Positions 1 through 8,609 are shown, counted from the stretch's first letter. The stretch: 64,000 nt of DNA from Aliivibrio finisterrensis (GCF_008933155.1 NZ_WBVP01000002.1:186001-250000); one strand, 5' to 3'. Translations and numbers: made by a program. The notes: generated by a model not told the origin, from the letters alone.

Positions 1-257
1 ATACCTTTCATATGCAAAATGCGTCAATAAAGCCTTATGGTGTCTTGGGTTTTGCAAAGTTTAAAGAAGAAGCCAGTGCTTTTGGACTAGATGCTTGGAA
101 ATGGGATGACTCAACTATCTTTGTTGGTATTGGTACAAGAGCTACGTTTAATCACCATTTCTATACTGATTTAAGATTAGATTTCATTAACTTAAAAGAG
201 AGTGGAGATAATATTTTTGCTGATCAGTTCTCTTTTACTGTTGGTTATAAATTCTAA
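1..257 (+). CDS. Outer-membrane beta-barrel protein, C-terminal part (5' end outside window)
   Basis: The reading frame is open to the left edge, so only the last 85 or so residues are visible. They alternate polar and hydrophobic residues as in transmembrane beta-strands, and the last residues are VGYKF. A terminal aromatic residue is the usual recognition signal for the BAM complex. The segment resembles the last strands of OmpA/OmpW-like small barrels, but the exact family cannot be fixed from this part. A terminator follows at 304-331. Confidence 0.7.
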   Translation, partial: TFHMQNASIKPYGVLGFAKFKEEASAFGLDAWKWDDSTIFVGIGTRATFNHHFYTDLRLDFINLKESGDNIFADQFSFTVGYKF

Positions 258-303
258 TTAATGATTATTTTTTAGTATCACTACGACGTTAAATACCATC
301 ATA

Positions 304-331
304 AAGCTCTGGATTTCTCCGGGGCTTTTTT
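304..331 (+). terminator. Rho-independent terminator of the barrel gene
   Basis: Arms AAGCTCTGGA and TCCGGGGCTT pair over 10 bp (two G-U pairs) around a 4-nt loop and run into a T tract. Confidence 0.8.
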
Positions 332-485
332 ATTGTGTATTAAAACATCATATTCCTCGACATTGTGATCAAGATCTCTGTATAATCCGCGGCTAGATTT
401 TCTCATTCATCATACTTTCGTCCTTCATCTTGTGGCTTTCTATAGCCAAATCATGACTTGTCAGTAAACCCTAGGAATTATTTCG

Positions 486-2099
486 TTGATACAATCAAAC
501 AACATCACAATGCAATTTGGCGCAGAGCCTTTATTTGAAAACATTTCAGCAAAATTTGGCAACGGTAACCGTTATGGTTTGATCGGTGCGAACGGCTGCG
601 GAAAATCAACGTTCATGAAGATTCTTAGTGGTGCATTAACTCCTAGTTCAGGCAACGTATCAATGACGCCGGGACAGAAATTAGGTGTATTAAGCCAAGA
701 TCAGTTTGCGTTTGAGCAATATAACGTAATTGATGTTGTTATCATGGGTGACAAAAAACTATGGGAAATCAAACAAGAGCGTGATCGCATCTATTCATTG
801 CCAGAAATGAGTGAAGAAGATGGCATGAAAGTCGCCGAGCTTGAAAGTGAATTCGCAGAAATGGATGGTTACAGTGCAGAAAGCCGTGCTGGTGATATCC
901 TAATTCAAGCTGGTATTGATGAAGCGCTTCATTTTGGTTTGATGCAACAAGTGGCTCCAGGCTGGAAACTGCGTGTGTTATTAGCACAGGCACTGTTTGC
1001 AAACCCAGATATCTTGTTACTTGATGAACCAACCAACAACTTGGACATTCACACGATTAACTGGTTAGCAGAAGAGCTAAACAAACGTAAATGTACCATG
1101 ATCATCATCTCGCACGACAGACACTTCTTAAACTCTGTATGTACGCACATGGCTGATATCGACTACGGTGAATTACGTATTTACCCAGGTAACTACGAGT
1201 ACTTCTTAGAAGCATCAAGCTTGATCCGTGAACAACTATTAGCGGGTAACGCGAAAAAAGAAGCAGAGATCAGTGAATTACAAGACTTCGTAAACCGTTT
1301 TGGTGCTAACGCATCGAAAGCGAAACAAGCAAGTTCTCGTGCAAAGAAAATGGACAAAATCACGCTAGATGAAGTGAAATCATCAAGTCGTATGAGCCCA
1401 TCAATTAACTTTGGCGAAGGTAAAAAACTGCACCGTCAAGCACTAGAGCTTGAAAACCTAGGTCACGGCTTTGATGGTGAAGTTCTGTTTGAAGGTGGAA
1501 ACTTATTACTAGAAGCGGGCACTCGCTTAGCTGTTATCGGTGAGAATGGTGTAGGTAAAACAACCTTCTTACGTTGCTTAGTGAATGACCTAGAGCAAAA
1601 CGAAGGTATTGTTAAATGGTCTGAAAATGCGTCTTTTGGTTACTGCCCACAAGACAGCACGGCTGATTTTGATAACGATTTAAGCATCTTCGATTGGATT
1701 TCTCAGTGGCGTACCGTTAAGCACGATGACTTGATGGTTCGTGGTATTTTGGGTCGTTTACTGTTTACTGCTGACGACGCAAACAAAAAAGCGAAAAGCT
1801 GCTCAGGTGGTGAGAAAAACCGTCTATTGTTTGGCAAGTTAATGATGCAAGACATCAACGTACTTGTTATGGATGAACCAACTAACCACATGGATATGGA
1901 AGCGATAGAAGCACTTAACGAAGCATTAAAAATCTACACAGGTACTTTAATTTTCGTAAGTCACGACCGTGAGTTCGTATCATCACTAGCAACTCATATC
2001 ATTGATATTAATGAGAAAAAACTAGTGACTTTCCAAGGTACTTATGACGAGTATTTAGACCACCAGGTTAAAATGCTACAGGTTAATATTGCTAAATAA
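486..2099 (+). CDS. ybiT: ABC-F family ATPase YbiT
   Basis: A soluble twin-ATPase protein of 537 residues with no membrane segments. ABC-F proteins act on the ribosome, where many modulate translation, rather than in transport. Two nucleotide-binding domains are visible: Walker [10 protein letters not shown] near residue 37 and GENGVGKTT near 350. The Walker B segments are [11 protein letters not shown] and [12 protein letters not shown], and a charged linker lies between the domains. The start [20 protein letters not shown] matches E. coli YbiT closely. The start is TTG at 486, with AGGAA 8 nt upstream; no nearby ATG keeps the conserved N-terminus. It appears to be a single-gene unit ending at the 2134 terminator. 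Confidence 0.93.
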   Translation: MIQSNNITMQFGAEPLFENISAKFGNGNRYGLIGANGCGKSTFMKILSGALTPSSGNVSMTPGQKLGVLSQDQFAFEQYNVIDVVIMGDKKLWEIKQERDRIYSLPEMSEEDGMKVAELESEFAEMDGYSAESRAGDILIQAGIDEALHFGLMQQVAPGWKLRVLLAQALFANPDILLLDEPTNNLDIHTINWLAEELNKRKCTMIIISHDRHFLNSVCTHMADIDYGELRIYPGNYEYFLEASSLIREQLLAGNAKKEAEISELQDFVNRFGANASKAKQASSRAKKMDKITLDEVKSSSRMSPSINFGEGKKLHRQALELENLGHGFDGEVLFEGGNLLLEAGTRLAVIGENGVGKTTFLRCLVNDLEQNEGIVKWSENASFGYCPQDSTADFDNDLSIFDWISQWRTVKHDDLMVRGILGRLLFTADDANKKAKSCSGGEKNRLLFGKLMMQDINVLVMDEPTNHMDMEAIEALNEALKIYTGTLIFVSHDREFVSSLATHIIDINEKKLVTFQGTYDEYLDHQVKMLQVNIAK

Positions 2100-2133
2100 G
2101 CGTATGTTAACTCGGTAGAATTAAGCATAGATA

Positions 2134-2167
2134 AAAACGCGAGACTGGATATCAGCTCGCGTTTTTT
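2134..2167 (+). terminator. Rho-independent terminator of ybiT
   Basis: Arms AAAACGCGAG and CTCGCGTTTT are perfect over 10 bp, with a 12-nt loop and a T tract. Confidence 0.88.
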
Positions 2168-2245
2168 GATCGAAGTCTATATGCTTTTGTTCCATTACGA
2201 TTAATCTCTCTCTTTCACTTCTTATTTATTATTTGGAAATCATTT

Positions 2246-2884
2246 GTGTCAGTAATTAGCGCTAACAAAACCGCCCCAGCAAATACCGTCGTTGTACTCG
2301 ATTTCGAAACCACAGGCTTATCACCAAACCAAGGTGATCGTGCTATTGAAATAGGTGCAGTTAAATTAGAAAACGGCGTGGTGGTTGATCGTTTTCAAGG
2401 TTTGATGAACCCGGGATTTAGAGTGAGTTCATTCATCGAAAATTACACCGGTATTTCAAATCGAATGTTAGTCGATGCTGCTAGTTGTGATGTAGTAATG
2501 GGTGAGTTTGCTGATTTTATTCAAGGCTGTAATTTAGTCGCACACAATGCCTCATTTGATAAACGTTTTTTAGATGCTGAATTAGAGTTGATTCAGCGTG
2601 GTTATGAAGGTGATTTTGCTTGTTCATTACTGGTATCAAGACGATTAACTCAAGAGGTTTCATCGCATAAACTGGGTGACTTAGTCGCGTATCATAAAAT
2701 CGATAATGATGGCGTATTTCACCGAGCGTTAGCTGATGCCGAGGTGACCGCCTCGCTATGGTTAGTACAGCTAGAAGCATTAGAGCGTGATCATGGCATT
2801 GTTAATCCAAGCTTTGATTTAATGATTAAAATAGGAAAAACCCCGAAAGGATCTGTGGATAAATTTTTAAAGAAGTACCGTTAA
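2246..2884 (+). CDS. DnaQ-like DEDDh 3'-5' exonuclease
   Basis: A 212-residue protein of the RNase D/DnaQ superfamily. ExoI motif VVLDFETTGL (Asp and Glu ligands) starts near residue 16. ExoII is LVAHNASFDKRFLDAEL near residue 97. ExoIII is HRALADAEVTASL with the H-x4-D spacing near residue 158. These are the metal-binding residues of the DEDDh subgroup, which removes nucleotides from DNA or RNA 3' ends. It is shorter than polymerase III epsilon and has no clamp-binding tail that I recognise, so it is probably a stand-alone repair or processing nuclease. The start is GTG at 2246, preceded by a GGAA ribosome-binding site. Confidence 0.85.
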   Translation: MSVISANKTAPANTVVVLDFETTGLSPNQGDRAIEIGAVKLENGVVVDRFQGLMNPGFRVSSFIENYTGISNRMLVDAASCDVVMGEFADFIQGCNLVAHNASFDKRFLDAELELIQRGYEGDFACSLLVSRRLTQEVSSHKLGDLVAYHKIDNDGVFHRALADAEVTASLWLVQLEALERDHGIVNPSFDLMIKIGKTPKGSVDKFLKKYR

Positions 2885-2903
2885 TCGATTGTTCCTTATA
2901 ATA

Positions 2904-2937
2904 AAAAAACACCTAGCTACTTAGATGTAGGTGTTTT
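2904..2937. terminator. Bidirectional terminator between convergent genes
   Basis: AAAACACCTA pairs with TAGGTGTTTT. There are A residues on the left and T residues on the right, so it can serve the exonuclease gene on + and the Trp-rich gene on -. Confidence 0.8.
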
Positions 2938-3148
2938 ATTTCCACCCAGAAAGCCAACGTTCTTGGTTTTTTAATTCTTCCCAATCAAGTGATTGTGTGC
3001 GTTTTGTTATAATTGCTTCTATTAAACAATGTGTTACCTCATTTTCCTCAAACTCAATTTCAGTAATTAAAAAATGCTTTTCTTTTTGTACAGGGTTAAC
3101 CGCTGTCCATTTGCTATTTAATAGCTTCTTCGGGTTAATCTTATTCAT
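2936..3148 (-). CDS. Small Trp-rich protein, TIGR02450-like
   Basis: A 70-residue soluble protein. The segment NPKKLLNSKWTAVNPVQKEK followed by HFLITEIEFEE matches my recollection of the TIGR02450 family of small tryptophan-rich proteins found in marine gammaproteobacteria. It has four Trp: one in the N-terminal motif and three near the C-terminus. Function is unknown. Its stop codon lies inside the shared terminator stem. It has no operon partner, and a MITE-like repeat begins 60 bp upstream. Confidence 0.75.
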   Translation of the reverse strand: MNKINPKKLLNSKWTAVNPVQKEKHFLITEIEFEENEVTHCLIEAIITKRTQSLDWEELKNQERWLSGWK

Positions 3149-3210
3149 CAGGCTTCCTTAATGTAAATTATCTATAGTAAGAATAGCTTAAATTTAGTTT
3201 TAGAGATGTT

Positions 3211-3372
3211 ATACCATTCTGGATAAGTAGTTGTTCAGATAATTGCGCAGGAAAAATCGATTATAGCAAGGCATAAATTACAGTAACTAGTGGATCTAAT
3301 TACAAAATTTATAACGCAGATATAATCGATTTTAACAAGCAAGAATGATCAAATACTTATGTAGATTGGTAT
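3211..3372. repeat. MITE-like imperfect palindrome, about 162 bp
   Basis: The ends are inverted copies: ATACCATTCTGGATAAGTA at the left, and the reverse complement of the right end begins ATACCAATCTACATAAGTA. Similarity continues inward (AAAATCGATTATA on both arms, then ATAAATT), so the whole element can fold on itself. No coding capacity. I recall similar elements as abundant in Aliivibrio intergenic regions, but could not check copy number. Confidence 0.65.
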
Positions 3373-3724
3373 TAAGTAAGTATTCCAATTAAACCAACGA
3401 ATCCGCTACTGATATTTTAGTTCGTGCAGTGCTGTCTAAATACCTTTGGCACGCTTAAGTTTAATTAATTATTTTTATCGTAATGACAAGGCTAACTTGT
3501 TTTACATCACTGAGGGATAGGACCATATTTTATGACGTTGAGAATTCGATAGTAAACGCACTGAGGTAAATAGACGTTAAGTTAAATAATTGCTACCAAG
3601 GTCTTAAAATGATGAAAATAAGCATTAATCGAAAAAGTATTATTGCTCTTTTTTAAATGTATGGTGCTACTATTCGTTTCGTTAAAAAGCCACTTAAAAC
3701 AGCGTTAATTTACAGTTTAAGAGT

Positions 3725-3762
3725 GTTTACCATTGATGTGTTAACGGTTATCAATGGTAAAC
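3725..3762 (+). promoter_or_regulatory. Perfect 13-bp hairpin in the rsgA leader
   Basis: GTTTACCATTGAT and ATCAATGGTAAAC are perfect inverted arms around a 12-nt loop. They end 26 nt before the preferred start codon of the GTPase gene. No T tract follows, so it is not an ordinary terminator. It could be a leader structure or an operator. The rest of 3373-3724 shows nothing I can name. Confidence 0.5.
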
Positions 3763-3788
3763 AATCTACCATATGTATGGAGCAACAA

Positions 3789-4850
3789 ATGAGTGAGCAA
3801 ATTCTCACACTATCACAACTAGGCTGGCGTCCTTATTTTCAACAGCAACTGACTCTAGATGACTTAACAGATCTGCAGACAGGTCGAGTTATTGAGCAGC
3901 ATCGAAGCAGTATTATTGTTTTGAGTGAGCAAGGCCAAGCAAGCTTATTACCACCATCAGGGGATGATCGTGTTTGTGTCGGTGATTGGGTATTGTTTGA
4001 TGAAAATCTACGAATTCAACGCGTACTAGATAGACAATCTCTGTTTGATCGTAAAGCGCCGGGATCAAAAGTTGCGACGCAATTAATCGCAGCAAACGTA
4101 GATAGCGTCATGATCGTGTGTTCGTTAAATAATGACTTTAATCTAAGTCGTATAGAACGTTACCTTGCTATAGCAAAAGAAGCCGAAGTAGAGCCAGTTG
4201 TGGTACTAACTAAAGCAGACTTATGTGATGATGCAGATGACAAGCAAGATCAAGTTCAAAAACTGAATCGAATGATGAGTGTTTACAGTGTAAATGCACT
4301 TGATTCGAATGATTTAGTTGCTCTACATAGCTACTGTAAAAATGGACAGACTATCGCTTTCCTTGGTTCATCTGGTGTTGGTAAATCAACATTGGTAAAT
4401 GGTTTACTTGGCTTTGAAGCTCAAGAGACTGGCGATATACGTGAAGATGACAGTAAAGGCCGTCATACCACAACGTATCGAGCGCTTAAGCTAATGCCGC
4501 AAGGTGGTCTATTAATGGACACTCCTGGAATGCGTGAGCTTCAATTAAGTGATTGCGAGCAAGGCGTAAATGCGACGTTTAGTGAGATTACTGATCTTGC
4601 TTATAACTGTCGCTTCGGTGATTGTACTCATACCTCTGAACCAGGTTGTGCCGTGCTAAAAGCGGTTGAATCAGGTGTTCTTGAAGAACGTCGCTTAGTC
4701 AGTTATCAAAAATTGATGCGTGAACAAGCAATTAATGGTGCAAGTTTAGCTGAGCAGCGTGCAAAAGATAAAGCGTTTGGAAAAATGGTGCATGGCGCTA
4801 TTGCTGATGCTCGTTCTCGTAAAAAAGGTTATGAGTCAGCAGCCTATTAA
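3789..4850 (+). CDS. rsgA: Ribosome small-subunit-dependent GTPase A
   Basis: A circularly permuted GTPase that checks late 30S subunit maturation. The order is diagnostic: an OB-fold N-terminus, then G4 (VVLTKAD), then G1 (GSSGVGKSTL), G2 region RHTTTY and G3 (DTPGM). A zinc knuckle follows (CRFGDCTHTSEPGC). The ATG at 3789, with GGAG 6-7 nt upstream, gives 353 residues starting MSEQILTLSQLGW. The frame stays open upstream to 3657, but that extension looks non-coding and contains the leader hairpin. It is not next to psd or orn, the usual neighbours of the main rsgA gene, so it may be a second paralogue. Confidence 0.9.
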   Translation: MSEQILTLSQLGWRPYFQQQLTLDDLTDLQTGRVIEQHRSSIIVLSEQGQASLLPPSGDDRVCVGDWVLFDENLRIQRVLDRQSLFDRKAPGSKVATQLIAANVDSVMIVCSLNNDFNLSRIERYLAIAKEAEVEPVVVLTKADLCDDADDKQDQVQKLNRMMSVYSVNALDSNDLVALHSYCKNGQTIAFLGSSGVGKSTLVNGLLGFEAQETGDIREDDSKGRHTTTYRALKLMPQGGLLMDTPGMRELQLSDCEQGVNATFSEITDLAYNCRFGDCTHTSEPGCAVLKAVESGVLEERRLVSYQKLMREQAINGASLAEQRAKDKAFGKMVHGAIADARSRKKGYESAAY

Positions 4851-4904
4851 TACGGTATTGTAAATAACAAATACATGAATAAACCGCCCGTCTTTGATTA
4901 GAAG

Positions 4905-4937
4905 CAGCTCTTACTTTTTAGTAAGGGCTGTTTTTTT
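4905..4937 (+). terminator. Rho-independent terminator of rsgA
   Basis: CAGCTCTTAC pairs with GTAAGGGCTG around a 6-nt loop, followed by seven T. Confidence 0.85.
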
Positions 4938-4950
4938 ATCTGTAACAGCA

Positions 4951-4984
4951 TGTATAAAGGTAAAATTAACTTAATCTTTATACA
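4951..4984 (+). promoter_or_regulatory. Candidate SoxR operator/promoter
   Basis: TGTATAAAG and CTTTATACA are perfect 9-bp inverted arms separated by 16 nt. The spacer holds AAATTAACTT, close to the AAGTTAACTT core of known SoxR boxes. The site ends 17 bp before the soxR start, which fits autoregulation. Inferred from pattern only. Confidence 0.4.
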
Positions 4985-5001
4985 GGGTCAGGGAGTGACA
5001 A

Positions 5002-5448
5002 ATGCTGAATGAAAAAACACTACTAACCATTGGGTTATTGTCTGAGCGAAGTGGAGTCGCACATTCTGCTTTGCGTTTTTATGAAACAAAAGAATTAATA
5101 GCGTCTATTCGAACTTCTGGCAATCAACGTCGTTATCACCCCTCAATGCTTCGTCGAATTGCGCTTATTCAGGTTGCTCAACTTGTCGGTTTTACGTTAG
5201 AAGAAATAGCCAAAGAGCTTGAAGACTTACCGATGAGAAAAACAGCCACAATCCAGGATTGGGAGAAAGTTGCCAGTAAGTGGCAAAAAGATCTCGATGC
5301 TAAGTTACATCAAATACAATTTTTAAAAGAGAACCTTACCGGTTGTATTGGCTGTGGGTGCTTGAGTATGGAAAAGTGTCAGTTATTGAATCCTGATGAC
5401 ATTTTGCACGAAGAAGGCAGTGGAGCGCAGCGGATATTATCGAAATAA
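5002..5448 (+). CDS. soxR: Redox-sensitive MerR-family activator SoxR
   Basis: A 148-residue cytoplasmic transcription factor. It has a MerR winged-helix N-terminus (TIGLLSERSGVAHSALRFYE, residues 9-28), a dimerisation helix, and a C-terminal cluster C115-x2-C118-x-C120-x5-C126. That is the exact SoxR spacing for its [2Fe-2S] centre. Oxidation of the cluster by redox-cycling drugs or nitric oxide turns on target promoters. No soxS lies nearby. In non-enteric bacteria SoxR usually acts directly on a few efflux or oxidoreductase genes. The leader carries the palindrome at 4951-4984. Confidence 0.93.
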   Translation: MLNEKTLLTIGLLSERSGVAHSALRFYETKELIASIRTSGNQRRYHPSMLRRIALIQVAQLVGFTLEEIAKELEDLPMRKTATIQDWEKVASKWQKDLDAKLHQIQFLKENLTGCIGCGCLSMEKCQLLNPDDILHEEGSGAQRILSK

Positions 5449-5567
5449 AGAAAAGTAGGGCACTAGAGATAGAAAGAGCCAATATACACAAGAGCAATTA
5501 TTGCCTTGATAAGATAAAAACCGTACCATTCTGTGATTATCGATTGAGTTTAGAAGAGAATACCAAT

Positions 5568-5819
5568 ATGAACCAAGAAGCAAGCATGATCACAAACCTA
5601 GAAGATCTAGAAACGTTTTTAATCTCTGTTGAAAATGGTGGTTTTGGTTTAACAAACGTTGCAGGCATTGCAATGGCAACAAACAATAAAGATGGTCGTC
5701 GCTTTGTTGCGGTACTGGATGATAAGCATCAATTACTACTGTCTCGTTGGGTAACAGAAGAAGTATTCCAAACAGGACAAGATTTAGTGCGTAATGGCCC
5801 AAGCCGTACCACGCATTAA
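5568..5819 (+). CDS. Conserved-looking hypothetical protein, 83 aa
   Basis: A small soluble acidic protein with no signal peptide or membrane segment. The start at ATG 5568 (MNQEASMITNLEDLETFL) is preferred over an in-frame TTG at 5544 because a GAAGAG stretch lies upstream. I do not recognise the family. It has a 120-bp gap from soxR and is followed by a perfect 16-bp inverted repeat, so it is probably transcribed alone. Confidence 0.6.
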   Translation: MNQEASMITNLEDLETFLISVENGGFGLTNVAGIAMATNNKDGRRFVAVLDDKHQLLLSRWVTEEVFQTGQDLVRNGPSRTTH

Positions 5820-5835
5820 TTCAATTGTATTAGAG

Positions 5836-5877
5836 CTATTGTTTCTAATTAGGTTTAAAAGTAATTAGAAACAATAG
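5836..5877. repeat. Perfect 16-bp inverted repeat, terminator-like
   Basis: CTATTGTTTCTAATTA and TAATTAGAAACAATAG flank a 10-nt loop. It lies 16 bp after the stop of the gene ending at 5819 and covers the last codons of the minus-strand ORF at 5855-6016. The arms are AT-rich with no clear T tract. Confidence 0.55.
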
Positions 5878-6016
5878 AGACAAGTATCATGCAAATGAAA
5901 AAAGTAAATGTTACATCCTCCACAATCCATTCTTTGTCATCCCAACCAAGTATTTTAATTTTTGATTGAGTAAAATTCATTTTTAAATCTTCAAAATCAC
6001 CATTCAAATCGTACAT
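5855..6016 (-). CDS. Possible small protein, 53 aa, one C-terminal membrane segment
   Basis: The ORF reads MYDLNGDFEDLKMNFTQSKI, then KILGWDDKEWIVEDV, then a hydrophobic stretch FTFFICMILVSIVSNYF. AAGGA sits about 7 nt before the ATG, a good ribosome-binding site. It would be a tail-anchored peptide. Its 3' end lies inside the 5836-5877 inverted repeat, which is odd for a true gene. I do not recognise it. Confidence 0.4.
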   Translation of the reverse strand: MYDLNGDFEDLKMNFTQSKIKILGWDDKEWIVEDVTFTFFICMILVSIVSNYF

Positions 6017-6113
6017 AATCAATCCTTCATTTTAGCCGTTAAGATAAAGTTATCGTGATTATTGATTTAGTAAAATTGAATAATTTAAAACAAGTGTTTA
6101 ATTTTTCTGTCCA

Positions 6114-6362
6114 TTATTCCGTGATCATTTGTGGTGTTGTTACATCCATTTGTTTGATGTACTTAGCGATAAAATAGGGTGGGATGAAAAACACCAGAAA
6201 ATAAAAGGATTGATGAAAGAAGGTCGATGCGATTTCTTTCTCATGGTTTAGGTAGGCAAACAAAGCCAGCACATCCAAAAGAATATAAAGAGTGCTCAAA
6301 ACAATGGAAATGAGTAAAACTAAACCGAGAATATCTCTACGGTAAACGGTTGGTATCGTCAT
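6114..6362 (-). CDS. Hypothetical small membrane protein, 82 aa
   Basis: Two hydrophobic segments (about residues 11-38 and 51-68) are joined by a charged loop with His, Glu and Lys. There is no signal-peptide cleavage site, so it is probably an inner-membrane hairpin. I recognise no family. It stands alone, 98 bp downstream of the 53-aa ORF on the same strand. Confidence 0.55.
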   Translation of the reverse strand: MTIPTVYRRDILGLVLLISIVLSTLYILLDVLALFAYLNHEKEIASTFFHQSFYFLVFFIPPYFIAKYIKQMDVTTPQMITE

Positions 6363-6534
6363 TTTTATTCCCTCAAAAAATGTAATGTCGATCCAACTTA
6401 CGCCTAATTCCTAGGTTGTTTTTTGAGCTACATCAAAGTTTAGTTTCTAGGTGTGGAAAGTAAGATTTACTATTTGATAATTAAAGAAAAGCCAAGGCAA
6501 CTTCTTCACTTTTTATCTAATAAAGTATGGTTTT

Positions 6535-7434
6535 TTATTTTTTAATTCTGGCCGTAATAAAATCAACCGCCGCTTTTACTTTTGGGGTTGAGTAAGCCAA
6601 TTTTTGATACAGCATATAAACACCAAGATCTTGATTTCGAGTAATGCTTAATGGCTCATTAAAATGCAATTCAATGAGATCATTACGCTCAAAATAAGGC
6701 TGCAACACCCAGCGTGGCATCATGATTATTCCTGCGCCCTTTATCGCTTTATCTGCCAACCATTGGCCATTATTTGTTGTGAGTAAACTTGGGGCCGAGA
6801 CATCTTGCCATTCTCCATTTATTTCACTTAACCAAGGCGTTGGGCCATGCGGTGTTTTGAAGAATAAGCCTCTGTGGTTAGGTAACTCTTTTGTACTCTT
6901 AGGGTAACCGTAATGATCAAGATAAGCAGAAGAGGCAGCAGGGATAAACTGATTATCCATAAGATGAATCGCAACCACACGCTCATCTGGCGCATAGCCT
7001 CCACGAATTGCAATATCTACATCGTCTCTATCCAATTTGGAGAGTTGATCGTTCAACTCTACATCTAAAACAATATCTGGATATCGAAGGGTAAATTCAT
7101 CCAATATTGGGGCAAGAATACGCTCACCAAAACCCACCATGGAGCTGATTTTAAGCGTGCCTGTTGGGGTGGTTTGGTAATCTTTTACTGCTTTGTCACA
7201 TTGGTCTAATTGCTGAATTAGTGTCGTGACTTGGTTGTAGTACTGCAAGCCAACCTCTGTGAGAGAGACGGTTCGAGTCGTTCGCTTCAATAATTGAGCA
7301 CCGAGAGACGCCTCTAGATCGGCAATGCGACGCGAGACAGAAGATGCAGGAACACCAAACTTTTTGGCTGCTGAAGAGAAGTTTCCCGCCTCTACCGTAG
7401 CGGTGAAGTATTTTAACGCCCGTAATTGATCCAT
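6535..7434 (-). CDS. LysR-family transcriptional regulator
   Basis: A 299-residue regulator with the standard layout. The N-terminal winged helix is LKYFTATVEAGNFSSAAKKF followed by GVPASSVSRRIADLE. The effector-binding domain contains TTPTGTLKISSMVGFG and ends near VDFITARIKK. It belongs to the AaeR/DhcR-like branch with an RTTRTVSLTEVG wing. It is transcribed away from the reductase gene at 7552, so it probably controls that gene and itself. A TATTG-N9-CAATA palindrome at 7443-7461 in the shared promoter is a possible binding site. Confidence 0.9.
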   Translation of the reverse strand: MDQLRALKYFTATVEAGNFSSAAKKFGVPASSVSRRIADLEASLGAQLLKRTTRTVSLTEVGLQYYNQVTTLIQQLDQCDKAVKDYQTTPTGTLKISSMVGFGERILAPILDEFTLRYPDIVLDVELNDQLSKLDRDDVDIAIRGGYAPDERVVAIHLMDNQFIPAASSAYLDHYGYPKSTKELPNHRGLFFKTPHGPTPWLSEINGEWQDVSAPSLLTTNNGQWLADKAIKGAGIIMMPRWVLQPYFERNDLIELHFNEPLSITRNQDLGVYMLYQKLAYSTPKVKAAVDFITARIKK

Positions 7435-7551
7435 AACTTTATTATTGCCTTTTTAACAATAGACCTTCCTATATTACCCTCTATATCTAATGAAAAACAT
7501 AAGTAATACTGTAATCACTCGCACGAATACTAACAACAAAAAGGAAATGTT

Positions 7552-8550
7552 ATGAGCCAGTATACTGAAATTCAATTGAGCCAACGCCCAGATGGAAACC
7601 CAATCGGCCCACAGCTGTTTGAAGTGGTAAAAAAAGAGATCCCAGCGGCTGGCCCAGGACAAATTCTGATTAAGCAAACTTATATGTCTTTAGATCCAGC
7701 CATGATGGGATGGATGAGCCCTGACACCAATAGCTACATTCCGCGTGTCGAGTTAGGTCAAGTGATGCGCTCAAGCGGTTTTGGTGAAGTCGTTGAATCA
7801 AACCATCCTGATTTTGTTGTTGGAGATTCTGTCATGGGCATGATGGGCTGGACGGAATATCTAGTAACTAACGGACAAGGTATTAATAAAGTTCAAGCAG
7901 GTGTAAGTGCAGAAATGGCACTGGCCGTGTTCGCACTTCCGGGTTTAACAGCAACACAAGGCCTGCTTAATATTGCTAAACCACAAGCGGGTGAAACCTT
8001 AGTTGTTACTGGCGCAGCAGGTTCTGTAGGTTCTATTGTGGGTCAATTAGCCAAAGCAGATGGTTTACGAATCATTGGTGTCGTAGGCAGTGATGAAAAA
8101 GCCGATTGGATAGTGAATGAATTGGGTTTTGATGGTGCTATCAACTACAAAACAGACGACTTAGAAGCAAAATTGGCAGAACTTACACCAGAGGGTGTAG
8201 ACGTGTTTTTTGAAAATACAGGTGGCCCAATTCAACACCATATTTTTAATCGCATGAACACGCACGGGCGAATCGTTGTTTGTGGCATGATAGCGGATTA
8301 CACCGCAGCAGAGCCGGCACCAGGACCAAACTGGATTAATCTGATTAAGAAACGCGTGATGATCCAAGGCTTCGCTATGCCAGATCATCTAGGCAATGTT
8401 CCTGCGCTATTAGAAAAGTTAACTCCATATGTGATGCAAGGAAAGGTGAAATACCGAACTCACCAATTGGATGGCTTAGAAAGCGCAATGTCTGGTTTGA
8501 ATATGTTCTTTACCGGTGAAAACAAAGGCAAGCTGCTCGTTAAGCTGTAA
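7552..8550 (+). CDS. NADPH-dependent MDR reductase (CurA/leukotriene-B4-dehydrogenase-like)
   Basis: A 332-residue medium-chain reductase that lacks the zinc ligands of alcohol dehydrogenases. The N-terminus carries the family signature MSLDPAMMGWM. The nucleotide-binding motif is VVTGAAGSVGSIVGQLAK, near residues 156-173. Relatives reduce C=C bonds of alpha,beta-unsaturated ketones such as curcumin. GGAAA precedes the start. The divergent LysR neighbour suggests induction by an electrophile or aromatic compound, which is inference. A terminator follows. Confidence 0.88.
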   Translation: MSQYTEIQLSQRPDGNPIGPQLFEVVKKEIPAAGPGQILIKQTYMSLDPAMMGWMSPDTNSYIPRVELGQVMRSSGFGEVVESNHPDFVVGDSVMGMMGWTEYLVTNGQGINKVQAGVSAEMALAVFALPGLTATQGLLNIAKPQAGETLVVTGAAGSVGSIVGQLAKADGLRIIGVVGSDEKADWIVNELGFDGAINYKTDDLEAKLAELTPEGVDVFFENTGGPIQHHIFNRMNTHGRIVVCGMIADYTAAEPAPGPNWINLIKKRVMIQGFAMPDHLGNVPALLEKLTPYVMQGKVKYRTHQLDGLESAMSGLNMFFTGENKGKLLVKL

Positions 8551-8577
8551 GACAGCGGTTATCTTATTTGAATAAAA

Positions 8578-8609
8578 AATCCGAGAGTGATTATGCTCTC
8601 GGATTTTTT
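8578..8609 (+). terminator. Rho-independent terminator of the MDR reductase
   Basis: AATCCGAGAG pairs with CTCTCGGATT around an 8-nt loop, followed by a T tract. Confidence 0.88.

Noticed and set aside
3657-3788. In-frame upstream extension of rsgA from ATG 3657.
   Set aside because: The added 44 residues lack family similarity and span a perfect hairpin. ATG 3789 has a proper ribosome-binding site.
7443-7461. TATTG-N9-CAATA palindrome in the LysR/MDR gap as a LysR box.
   Set aside because: It does not match the T-N11-A pattern convincingly and such short AT-rich palindromes are frequent; mentioned only as a possibility.
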